A DNA stretch of 5,280 bases from Candidatus Heimdallarchaeota archaeon (GTDB lineage Archaea; Asgardarchaeota; Heimdallarchaeia; Heimdallarchaeales; Heimdallarchaeaceae): the NCBI GenBank assembly GCA_016839875.1, contig JAEOTK010000311.1, positions 1 through 5,280 on the forward strand, in the 5' to 3' direction. The position numbers were made by a program, and so were the translations under genes. Positions within the stretch are counted from its first letter, which is position 1. Each line of letters opens with the position of its first letter. Positions 1 to 5,280 of this stretch are shown in pieces. The notes beneath the pieces are model-generated. The model was not told where the DNA came from. It worked only from the letters and a program-made list of their open reading frames with translations, and did not search any database.

Positions 1-1242
1 CAGTGAGCTCTCTTCAGGTGTTGTGGGAGTGATGTCTGTTATAGAGATTGGCAATCCATGAAAAGTTTGGTTCATGATGTTGAAGATATCAGTATTTTCA
101 ATTAATATTCCCTTTTCGATATCATTGAAAGATTCTGCTTCGATAAACAGTGGTACATGTCTAGAAGTGTGTCGCTCTTGTTCCCAAGTTACTTCTATAT
201 CATTTGCACGTTCAATTCTTTTGTTTAGGATTTCCTGCTCTGTACTCAAGTCCATAGGAAGAATATTATCTAGAGTATTACTAACAATATCCAATCCACC
301 TGTCTCATGATCAGCTGTAATAATTAGAATCGTATTTTCATGTGATTGAACATATTCATAAGCTACTTTGACAGCATAATCAAATGCAATTAACTCTAAA
401 GCTGTGTAGACTACATCATTCTCATGGCTACCCCAATCAATTTGACTTCCCTCAACCATCAAGAAGAAACCGTCTTCATCCTTTGAGAGAACATCCAAAG
501 CTTTTGTTGTCATCTCTACTAAAGAAGGTACCAAAGTGGTATTCCTGTACCTCTCTTCAGGAAGTTGTCCTGCGTCAAATAGACCCACAAGTTTTGAAGA
601 GTTCAATGTAAGAAATTCTTCACGAGTGTAAGTAATGTTATAATTGTAGTTTAGAAGAGTATTGACCCTCTCTGTTGTAAGATAATCACTTCCCCCACCT
701 AATAATATGTCAACATTCGATTCTATTATTTGATCCATTATCTCATCAATTTTATGTTCAATATCTCCATGTACCAGAAAAGCTGCAGGAGTAGGTTTAA
801 AGATTGGAGATGTTACTGCAATTCCGGTGCTTTTACCTAATTTTTGAGCAATTTCAAGAATATTCTCTAGTTCATTCTCAGCTGCATCAATACCAAGATA
901 TCCATCACGTGTTTTATGTCCTGTAGCCATAGCTGTAGCTGATGCACCAGAATCTGTTATAAGATTAAGAACATCAGCAGTTCGCACAGAAGCGTAGTAT
1001 GGTAATTTTTCAATTGTCAAATTATCTGTAATTCCATATTCAACTAATCTTCCAAGTTCTAGTTGTCCAAAACCCATCCCATCTCCTATCATAAGTATGA
1101 TGCTTACATCTGAGGTTTCTTGTATATTTACAAAACTCTCTTCTGATATGAGATTAGCAGAGACTATGGAATCGGTAAGAAGGGCGACTATTATTATAAA
1201 AGATAAACCAAAAGTGATCAGTGATTTCTTTCTTTGAAGCAT
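1..1242 (-). CDS. Secreted PhoA-type alkaline phosphatase, C-terminus cut by window edge
   Basis: Extracytoplasmic metal-dependent phosphomonoesterase that would release inorganic phosphate. The frame is open for 414 codons from ATG 1242 to the window edge, with no stop reached. In-frame TGA and TAA codons lie just upstream of this ATG. Residues 1-29 form a signal peptide: RKK, a hydrophobic core, then VSA before Asn30. Family motifs follow in order: GDGMG with metal ligand Asp54; TDSGAS with nucleophile Ser98 (E. coli Ser102); PTPAAF at 150-155 with Thr151 (Thr155); EGSQIDWGSH with Glu264, Asp269 and His273 (322, 327, 331); TADHETGG with Asp311 and His312 (369, 370); and His358 (412). The catalytic domain is thus nearly complete, and the Thr/Pro/Ser/Glu-rich end (402-414) looks like a linker to a membrane anchor outside the window. 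Oddities: Lys149 replaces Asp/His153, and Glu162 falls where Arg166 is expected. Trp270 at position 328 is common outside enterobacteria. Family is very secure; exact substrate is not. Confidence 0.95.
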   Translation of the reverse strand, partial: MLQRKKSLITFGLSFIIIVALLTDSIVSANLISEESFVNIQETSDVSIILMIGDGMGFGQLELGRLVEYGITDNLTIEKLPYYASVRTADVLNLITDSGASATAMATGHKTRDGYLGIDAAENELENILEIAQKLGKSTGIAVTSPIFKPTPAAFLVHGDIEHKIDEIMDQIIESNVDILLGGGSDYLTTERVNTLLNYNYNITYTREEFLTLNSSKLVGLFDAGQLPEERYRNTTLVPSLVEMTTKALDVLSKDEDGFFLMVEGSQIDWGSHENDVVYTALELIAFDYAVKVAYEYVQSHENTILIITADHETGGLDIVSNTLDNILPMDLSTEQEILNKRIERANDIEVTWEQERHTSRHVPLFIEAESFNDIEKGILIENTDIFNIMNQTFHGLPISITDITPTTPEESSL

Positions 1243-1260
1243 AGGATAACTTGAATATTA

Positions 1261-1290
1261 TCATTAATAAATTATACTCGAAAATTTAAG
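1261..1290 (-). promoter_or_regulatory. Possible archaeal promoter of the PhoA-type gene
   Basis: The 110-bp gap upstream of the start at 1242 is A/T-rich and holds two TATA-like candidates on the minus strand. CTTAAATTTT (1281-1290) would give a leader of about 19 nt. TATAATTTAT (1267-1276) would give a nearly leaderless transcript. Neither has a convincing purine-rich BRE, and no GGAGG or GGTGA precedes the ATG, which fits a leaderless or weakly SD-dependent start. Which box is used cannot be decided from the sequence. Confidence 0.35.
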
Positions 1291-1291
1291 G

Positions 1292-1337
1292 AAAAACACG
1301 ATGGATGAATTTCTTTTATTTGAATCCGATTTAAAAA
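1292..1337 (-). terminator. T-rich region after the anchored phosphodiesterase gene
   Basis: Downstream of the TGA at 1355-1357, the minus strand carries two T5 runs (1333-1337 and 1292-1296) in an otherwise A/T-rich gap, with no strong hairpin. Archaeal RNA polymerase commonly terminates at U-tracts without a stem, so this is a plausible terminator for the gene ending at 1355. It is weak evidence because the whole gap is A/T-rich. Confidence 0.3.
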
Positions 1338-1354
1338 TATAGGAAATAAGGAGT

Positions 1355-2902
1355 TCAGTTACTCCTCTTTCTTATGTAGACAATTGAACTCAATACCAAT
1401 AAACCAGTTATAGATATCCACAGTGATAATGGGGCTGCTTTTACTCTGTTAATTTCAAGCGTTGCCGTGTTCCCGAAAGTATCTGTTATAGTGAATAGGA
1501 AAGTTTTTCCTCCACCACTCATTTCTGATGTATCAACATTTATCCATCTACACAAATCAGAAGCAGTTACATCAGCATCAAAAACTACTCCATCAATCGC
1601 AAGTGTTGCTTCAATATCTGTGCACCATTCAAGCATGTTTATGGTTATATTGAATAAATCTCCTGTTCTTGATCCATCTTTGAGTTCTTTTAGCTCACCA
1701 TCATCTCTTTGATATGTTACAGAGTATATAGTAGGGATTTCAGTATCAGAATATTCCCACATAGGTACCCCTGTGTTGTCGTCTCCAACGTATGCAGGGC
1801 TTAATGAAGACAAGTCAACACCCATTGATGCTAGAATTGTTGGGGAAATACTTTTTTGAGTTATTGGTATATCACCAAGAGAGTGCTGAACTGAAGAATT
1901 ACTGAAAAGAAAAGTCATTTCTGATCTAGCCCAATCTCGTGCTGGCCAAGGTTCTCCACCATGAGATTTATAATGCATCCCATGATCAGTTCCAATTATG
2001 AACAGTGTTTTATTGAGAATGCCTGCAGATTCTAATACGTCATAAATTGCTCCCGTAGCTCTATCCGCTACAACCAGAGCTTCCATATATTCTGGTGTAA
2101 CTTCATTAATCCATTCTTTTATGGTTACTCCATCTGAACCTCCTACTTGGTCTACTTCTGTTAGATGCACTCTCAAATAAAATCTTTCATCAGTATTGTT
2201 AGCTAGCCACGCTGCTGCCTTGTTTCCCATATACTCATCTCTAAGAATGTAATGGGGGTATTTTTGGGTGGCTTCATTAAAAGGGAAAATAACTGCATCG
2301 TTTGTTTCGGGATCACCTGGAACAAATGAGAGATTTTCAGCCCCAAACCAATAATCTACGTCAGTACCTCTACCCACATTAAAGAATACTGGATCCCAAT
2401 GATTTGGATTTAGATTTAAGTAGGTGTAATCAAATTGTGAATTTCCCCAAGGGTAAAAAGCAGCAATTTGAATATCTGAACCAAAACTTGCCTTTAATCT
2501 TTCAAATGTTGTTAATCCCTTAGGAACTGATTTCTTAGTAGTCAATGATGAGAAATAGTTGTCGTCCACAGTATGAATCTCAGGACTATAACCAGTTTCA
2601 AGAGTAGCTAGACCTGGATTTGTGCTTGTCTGTTGACTAGTTACCCTTACAAGTTTCTCAAATCCACTGTCTAGAATACGTTTCGAATATTCCAGTGTTC
2701 CATTGTTTGTAAGTCTTGAGAACCATTCTGCATTTGTTCCATCCCATGTAATCAGAACAACATTTTCAAAATAAGGAATATCTTGTTCTTCAGCTAAAGA
2801 TATTGTGTTGGTAAGATTACTTGTACTTGTTGTTAATTTTGAACCACTTGATGCAAAAAGAATCAGAAAGATCAGTATAGAATTAATAATTATCTTCTTC
2901 AT
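1355..2902 (-). CDS. Membrane-anchored alkaline-phosphatase-superfamily phosphodiesterase/phosphatase with Ig-like domain
   Basis: A 515-residue surface hydrolase of the type I phosphodiesterase/nucleotide pyrophosphatase branch. It has an N-terminal signal peptide (about 1-20), a catalytic domain (about 45-380), a beta-rich Ig-like domain (about 388-485) with Cys427 and Cys451 able to form a disulfide, a membrane helix (about 491-510) and an RKRSN cytoplasmic tail. Metal and nucleophile sites align to Xanthomonas NPP: Asp54 in WDGT; Thr94 in TSTNP followed by TLETG; Asp251 in EVDQVGG; Asp306-His307 in GTDHG; and His314 in SHGGE. Gly255 sits where the GH pair of the D-x-x-G-H motif should place a zinc-binding His (NPP His214). 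The fold is secure. The substrate (phosphodiester, nucleotide, lipid head group or sulfate ester) is open, and the missing His may shift it. The gene has its own promoter-like region, and a second secreted phosphatase gene follows on the same strand. Confidence 0.9.
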   Translation of the reverse strand: MKKIIINSILIFLILFASSGSKLTTSTSNLTNTISLAEEQDIPYFENVVLITWDGTNAEWFSRLTNNGTLEYSKRILDSGFEKLVRVTSQQTSTNPGLATLETGYSPEIHTVDDNYFSSLTTKKSVPKGLTTFERLKASFGSDIQIAAFYPWGNSQFDYTYLNLNPNHWDPVFFNVGRGTDVDYWFGAENLSFVPGDPETNDAVIFPFNEATQKYPHYILRDEYMGNKAAAWLANNTDERFYLRVHLTEVDQVGGSDGVTIKEWINEVTPEYMEALVVADRATGAIYDVLESAGILNKTLFIIGTDHGMHYKSHGGEPWPARDWARSEMTFLFSNSSVQHSLGDIPITQKSISPTILASMGVDLSSLSPAYVGDDNTGVPMWEYSDTEIPTIYSVTYQRDDGELKELKDGSRTGDLFNITINMLEWCTDIEATLAIDGVVFDADVTASDLCRWINVDTSEMSGGGKTFLFTITDTFGNTATLEINRVKAAPLSLWISITGLLVLSSIVYIRKRSN

Positions 2903-2905
2903 ATA

Positions 2906-2910
2906 ATCAC
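2906..2910 (-). promoter_or_regulatory. Weak ribosome-binding site of the phosphodiesterase gene
   Basis: GTGAT on the minus strand, 3 nt before ATG 2902, matches the distal part of the archaeal anti-SD (AUCACCUCC). It is short and close to the start, so initiation may be weak or SD-independent. Confidence 0.35.
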
Positions 2911-2940
2911 GCTTTGAGATAGAGGAAGGAATACCTCAAA

Positions 2941-2958
2941 CTATAAATTTCTTTCTCT
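2941..2958 (-). promoter_or_regulatory. Archaeal TATA box with BRE for the phosphodiesterase gene
   Basis: The minus strand reads AGAGAAAG (2951-2958, purine-rich, BRE-like) followed by AAATTTATAG (2941-2950, TATA box). With the usual spacing of about 25 bp, transcription would start near 2920 and leave a leader of about 18 nt before ATG 2902. This is the best-formed promoter in the window. The BRE part overlaps one arm of a small inverted repeat (TTCTCT 2953-2958 with AGAGAA 2968-2973), which could be a regulator site or chance. Confidence 0.55.
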
Positions 2959-2960
2959 GG

Positions 2961-3000
2961 AAAAAATAGAGAATTCCTTTAACAGAATACACTCTGTTAA
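2961..3000 (-). terminator. Inverted repeat plus T-run after the DUF7000-like gene
   Basis: A perfect 8-bp inverted repeat, TTAACAGA (2979-2986) and TCTGTTAA (2993-3000), with a 6-nt spacer, begins at the stop codon of the upstream gene (TAA at 2997-2999). A T6 run (2961-2966) follows about 12 nt further along the minus strand. This could form a hairpin plus U-tract terminator. The stem is A/T-rich and the U-run is not adjacent, so it might instead be an operator upstream of the next gene's promoter. Confidence 0.4.
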
Positions 3001-3485
3001 GATAAGAAATCCTCTACATCCTCTTTGAATTCGATTGTGCGTATCTCAATCAGATTTGTTAAAATATCAAGATTACTAAAATCTGGATTGTCAACCAATA
3101 TATATTCAATAATAGAATCTACACCATCTAGTGTTGTTGGAATTTCATATTTATCCCAACCACTTTCCTTTACAAACTCCCAATACTCTTTTTGAACTGT
3201 TTTGTTAGCAGCAGATAGCCATGCTTCAAAACGAAATTCCTTATGAAGGAAAACAATAGCGATTTTCAGCTTGCGAGTTTTTAGTGCTTTGGTAAAGATT
3301 GGGAAATATGTCATATCCATATATCCAAAATAGGTACTTCCAGATACATCAAACTCAGGATATTTCTTTTTGAAATGCGATTTCAGTGAGCTAAAATAGT
3401 TCATTAATCCTCTATATGCTCCTTGGATAGCCCCTTTCTGTAACTGTTTTTTATATTCTATCATTTTCTCGTGAAAAGACTCCAT
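2997..3485 (-). CDS. DUF7000-like cytosolic protein
   Basis: A 162-residue soluble protein with no signal peptide or membrane segment. It opens with a charged helical stretch (about 3-40, rich in Lys, Glu and Gln), continues with an aromatic stretch around YFGYMDMTYFPIF (52-64), a hydrophobic strand (KIAIVFLH, 74-81) leading into FRFEAWL (84-90), and ends in an acidic segment. From memory, the conserved pattern (AYRGLM; SGSTYFGYMDMTYF; KLKIAIVFLHxxFRFEAWL; ESGWDKY; EYILVDNPDF; VEDFLS) matches DUF7000, a family with no known function to me. Length looks full. The start is supported by GAAGGA 7 nt upstream. It is the only clearly cytosolic product here and has its own promoter-like region, so a link to its secreted neighbours is not shown. 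Confidence 0.85.
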   Translation of the reverse strand: MESFHEKMIEYKKQLQKGAIQGAYRGLMNYFSSLKSHFKKKYPEFDVSGSTYFGYMDMTYFPIFTKALKTRKLKIAIVFLHKEFRFEAWLSAANKTVQKEYWEFVKESGWDKYEIPTTLDGVDSIIEYILVDNPDFSNLDILTNLIEIRTIEFKEDVEDFLS

Positions 3486-3492
3486 TTATAAT

Positions 3493-3498
3493 TCCTTC
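3493..3498 (-). promoter_or_regulatory. Ribosome-binding site of the DUF7000-like gene
   Basis: GAAGGA on the minus strand lies 7 nt before ATG 3485, a good SD-like match at normal spacing. It supports this start codon. Confidence 0.6.
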
Positions 3499-3523
3499 AT
3501 AGATTATTTTGCTATTTAACTTA

Positions 3524-3546
3524 GTTTATAATTTGATATAAAAATT
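3524..3546 (-). promoter_or_regulatory. TATA-like boxes upstream of the DUF7000-like gene
   Basis: Two candidates lie on the minus strand: AATTATAAAC (3524-3533), which would give a leader of about 17 nt carrying the GAAGGA site, and TTTTTATATC (3535-3544), which would give a leader of about 30 nt. The region also overlaps the T-rich end of the gene upstream, so promoter and terminator signals are interleaved here. Confidence 0.4.
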
Positions 3547-3560
3547 ATATTCAAGAAAAA
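3540..3560 (-). terminator. T-rich region after the complete serine hydrolase gene
   Basis: Two T5 runs on the minus strand (3556-3560 and 3540-3544) follow the TGA at 3578-3580 within 40 nt and have no stem. This fits archaeal U-tract termination, but background A/T content is high. Confidence 0.35.
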
Positions 3561-3577
3561 GTATAGAAGAAATAAGT

Positions 3578-4828
3578 TCATTTCTTCTTTCTGTTAATAA
3601 CTATATATACCATCAGTCCAAGTGCTGCAAACACGGGTAAGATGTAAAGATTGCTTTCTTCTGGACATTTAGGGTTTAACAAAATATGAGCTAAATTAAG
3701 GATGTTAGCACATATGTCGGAAAAGTCACTAAAATCTAAATCCCATGATCCTTGATTGAGAAGTAGAACCAATCCCAATGATTGTCTTATAAAGTTTGCA
3801 GAGAAGTACCCAAAGTGTGGACCACCATAATGACCTTGGTAATCATTTCTTGAACCAAAAGTTATATCTTTTTGCCAACCTAAACCATAATGATTAGTTC
3901 CTATTTCTGTATGCATTAGTTCTGTTGTTGTTGCATTGAGAATACTCACACCATTAGATTCTCCATTGTTTAAATGCATTAACATGTATTTTGCCATATC
4001 TTCTACAGTTGAGAAATATCCTCCTCCTCCAGGATTTTGAGTATTATTTAGATAAGGAACAATTTCATTTGTTTCAGTGGTAACATTCCAATTATAAGCT
4101 GTTACTAATTTTCCTGGAGAATAATCTTCTACACTATGTTTAGTATTAGACATCCCTAAAGGAGTGAAAATATTTTCTGAAACGTAAGTATCAAAAGGAG
4201 TTTCCGTGATGTTTTCAAGTATGAGAGTCAGAATATCAAACCCAACATCAGAATATGCGTAAGAGGTTCCAGGTTCCCAATTTTCCCAGTTGTCTGCAGA
4301 ATAATATGATCCATTTTCATGAAAGAACTCATAGATACATGAAGGAAAAGTGAGAACGTTATTTCCTACTAATGTCCAATAATCAAGAAGTCCTCTAATT
4401 GTACCCTGTAAACTTGATCGATGAGAAAGTAAATGTCTGATTGTAATTCTTGAAGAGGGAAAGTAAGGATTCTCTAGTTCATAAGGTAGATAATCATTGA
4501 AATCGTCATTCATACCTATTAATCCTTGCTCGTATAATTGTAGGATAGCTGTTGCTGTAAACATCTTCGATGCTGACATAAGATGATAAGCATTATCTGT
4601 TTCTGGTTGTTCTCCAAAACCTTTGGTATAGAAAACCTCAGTTCCATTCAGAACACTGAAAGCTAAAGAAGGAGCATGGATATTAGCCATTTGAGAAAGA
4701 AGATTTGTCTCGAAAGTTTCACCATAAATATCAGAAGGAGTCCAAGTACAATCGTCAGCAAAAGCTGGAGAAATTATTAATAATATAGAGAAAAGAGCTA
4801 TGCTCAATTGAATTTTCTTTTTATTCAT
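3578..4828 (-). CDS. Membrane-anchored beta-lactamase-fold serine hydrolase (family S12-like), complete
   Basis: A 416-residue extracytoplasmic hydrolase of the beta-lactamase/penicillin-binding-protein-like class C group. That group includes D-aminopeptidases, DD-carboxypeptidases and esterases. Residues 1-24 are a signal peptide (KKK, hydrophobic core, AFA before Asp25). The SxxK motif with nucleophile Ser85 and Lys88 lies in MSASKMFTA. TIRHLLSHRSSL (129-140) is the conserved segment after it. The second motif is Tyr192-Ser-Asp194 (Asp where many members have Asn), and the third is His333-x-Gly335 in GHYGG, after YGLGW (314-318). A membrane helix spans about 394-412 and the protein ends RKKK. 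All three catalytic motifs are present, so it is probably active. Peptide or ester cleavage is more likely than antibiotic resistance. The start is fixed by a strong GGTGATG site, and its ATG overlaps the stop of its tandem paralogue, so translation is probably coupled. Confidence 0.93.
   Translation of the reverse strand: MNKKKIQLSIALFSILLIISPAFADDCTWTPSDIYGETFETNLLSQMANIHAPSLAFSVLNGTEVFYTKGFGEQPETDNAYHLMSASKMFTATAILQLYEQGLIGMNDDFNDYLPYELENPYFPSSRITIRHLLSHRSSLQGTIRGLLDYWTLVGNNVLTFPSCIYEFFHENGSYYSADNWENWEPGTSYAYSDVGFDILTLILENITETPFDTYVSENIFTPLGMSNTKHSVEDYSPGKLVTAYNWNVTTETNEIVPYLNNTQNPGGGGYFSTVEDMAKYMLMHLNNGESNGVSILNATTTELMHTEIGTNHYGLGWQKDITFGSRNDYQGHYGGPHFGYFSANFIRQSLGLVLLLNQGSWDLDFSDFSDICANILNLAHILLNPKCPEESNLYILPVFAALGLMVYIVINRKKK
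3901..4024 (-). repeat. Intragenic direct repeat, copy 1 (pairs with 5157-5280)
   Basis: This 124-bp segment of the complete hydrolase gene matches 5157-5280 with 11 mismatches and no gaps by direct comparison (about 91% identity), in the same orientation. It encodes the GGYFSTVEDM...ELMHTEI region. It reflects tandem gene duplication, and the copy at the right edge probably continues past the window. Confidence 0.85.
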
Positions 4829-5280
4829 TTTTTCATCACCATTTTATTTTTATAAAGAACAACAATTGCAATTATTGCTAGAGATCCAATTAATGGTAAG
4901 ATACGGAAACTGGTTTTACAGGGTGGTTCAGTAAGTAGTTTATGCGCGAAATCAAAGATATAAGTATATATGTTTTCATAATCAGCTTTACGTATATCCC
5001 AAGTTCCTTGATTTAGAAGTAAAACTACTGCTAATGTACTTCTTATGAAGCAAGCAGAATAAAAACCATTAACTGGTCCCCCAGAAAGTCCTTGATAAAG
5101 TTTATTTGAACCTAAAGTTTGTCTTACTCTCCAAGTTAAAGCAAACTTGTTATTTTCTATTTCTGTATGCATAAGCTCTAACGTTGTTGCATTGAGAATA
5201 CTCACGCCATTAGATTCTCCATTGTTTAGATGTATTAACATATATTTTGACATATCTTCAACAGTTGAGAAATATCCTCC
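4825..5280 (-). CDS. Tandem beta-lactamase-fold paralogue, C-terminal part only, third catalytic motif lost
   Basis: The C-terminal 151 residues of a second serine hydrolase. The reading frame runs unbroken to the right window edge, so the 5' end is outside; the Met at 5253 is internal, because the nine codons before it (GGYFSTVED) match the same segment of the downstream paralogue. The first 41 residues differ from the paralogue at only three positions, while identity in the next 55 is about half. The His of the third motif is Leu65 (CTT at 5086-5088; CAT in the paralogue), and the YGLGW motif has become FALTW. A membrane helix (about 127-143) and a Lys-rich tail are kept. It may be catalytically dead, altered in function, or dependent on another base. 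SxxK and the Tyr motif lie outside the window and cannot be judged. Its TGA (4825-4827) overlaps the next ATG. Confidence 0.88.
   Translation of the reverse strand, partial: GGYFSTVEDMSKYMLIHLNNGESNGVSILNATTLELMHTEIENNKFALTWRVRQTLGSNKLYQGLSGGPVNGFYSACFIRSTLAVVLLLNQGTWDIRKADYENIYTYIFDFAHKLLTEPPCKTSFRILPLIGSLAIIAIVVLYKNKMVMKK
4834..4840 (-). promoter_or_regulatory. Strong SD (GGTGATG) inside the preceding gene
   Basis: GGTGATG on the minus strand, 5 nt before ATG 4828, matches the archaeal anti-SD closely. It lies within the last codons of the upstream hydrolase gene (its Met-Val-Met-Lys-Lys end), so the same bases encode the basic tail of one protein and recruit ribosomes for the next. Confidence 0.75.
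5157..5280 (-). repeat. Intragenic direct repeat, copy 2 (pairs with 3901-4024)
   Basis: Partner of the segment at 3901-4024: 11 mismatches in 124 bp, four of them changing three amino acids and seven silent. The repeat unit spacing is 1256 bp, about one gene length, as expected for a tandem duplication. Confidence 0.85.

Noticed and set aside
74..611. Two short plus-strand open frames (74-310 and 384-611)
   Set aside because: They lie antisense inside the PhoA-type gene, whose minus-strand frame carries every family motif; the plus-strand products are low-complexity and unlike any family.
1243..1354. A small gene or RNA in the gap between the two phosphatase genes
   Set aside because: Only 112 A/T-rich bases with no convincing frame or stable fold; promoter and terminator signals explain it adequately.
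1467..1712. Plus-strand open frame of 81 codons
   Set aside because: It is antisense to the Ig-like domain of the phosphodiesterase gene and has a Ser/Pro-rich, shadow-like composition.
4825..4828. A possible frameshift splitting one long hydrolase gene in two
   Set aside because: The downstream frame starts with its own signal peptide and SD and repeats the C-terminal region of the upstream one, so these are two tandem genes, not a broken one.
5251..5253. ATG 5253 as the start of the right-edge gene
   Set aside because: The frame continues upstream to the edge and those codons match the paralogue, so the Met is internal.
3578..5280. Antibiotic-resistance beta-lactamase locus
   Set aside because: The motifs (Y-S-D, H-x-G) fit S12 peptidase/esterase-like proteins rather than the K-T-G of true class C beta-lactamases, and no mobile element is present.

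Overview
The window looks archaeal, with low G+C by eye. The evidence is TATA-like A/T boxes with purine-rich BRE-like flanks at suitable distances from start codons, a GGTGATG ribosome-binding site complementary to the usual archaeal 16S rRNA 3' end, T-rich gene ends, and several secreted proteins held by one C-terminal membrane helix with a short basic tail. An Asgard-type or other low-G+C uncultured archaeon would fit, but the lineage is inference and cannot be fixed from this sequence alone.

All five genes lie on the minus strand and are read from right to left. The right edge cuts into a beta-lactamase-fold (family S12-like) serine hydrolase, of which only the C-terminal 151 residues are present (4825-5280). 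Its stop overlaps the start of a complete tandem paralogue (3578-4828) in an ATGA junction, and the ribosome-binding site of the second gene lies inside the last codons of the first. A separate gene follows for a small cytosolic protein resembling the DUF7000 family (2997-3485). Next is a secreted, membrane-anchored alkaline-phosphatase-superfamily phosphodiesterase/phosphatase with an Ig-like C-terminal domain (1355-2902). Last is a classical PhoA-type alkaline phosphatase (1-1242), open at the left edge. Intergenic gaps are about 90-115 bp and hold promoter-like and T-rich terminator-like sequence. No gap exceeds 300 bp, and I saw no RNA gene, CRISPR array or insertion sequence.

Four of the five products appear to work outside the cytoplasmic membrane. 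Two should release phosphate from organic phosphates (monoesters, and perhaps diesters or nucleotides). Two have the fold of D-peptidases, esterases and beta-lactamases, which in an archaeon without peptidoglycan would more plausibly act on peptides or esters from the surroundings. The common thread is surface hydrolysis and nutrient scavenging; this is inferred, and the separate promoters argue against one operon.

The most notable points are departures from family consensus at active sites. The PhoA-like enzyme has Lys and Glu where Asp/His153 and Arg166 are expected. The other phosphatase has Gly where a zinc-binding His is expected. The upstream beta-lactamase paralogue has Leu in place of the His of its third catalytic motif. 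I found no clear new multi-gene system.
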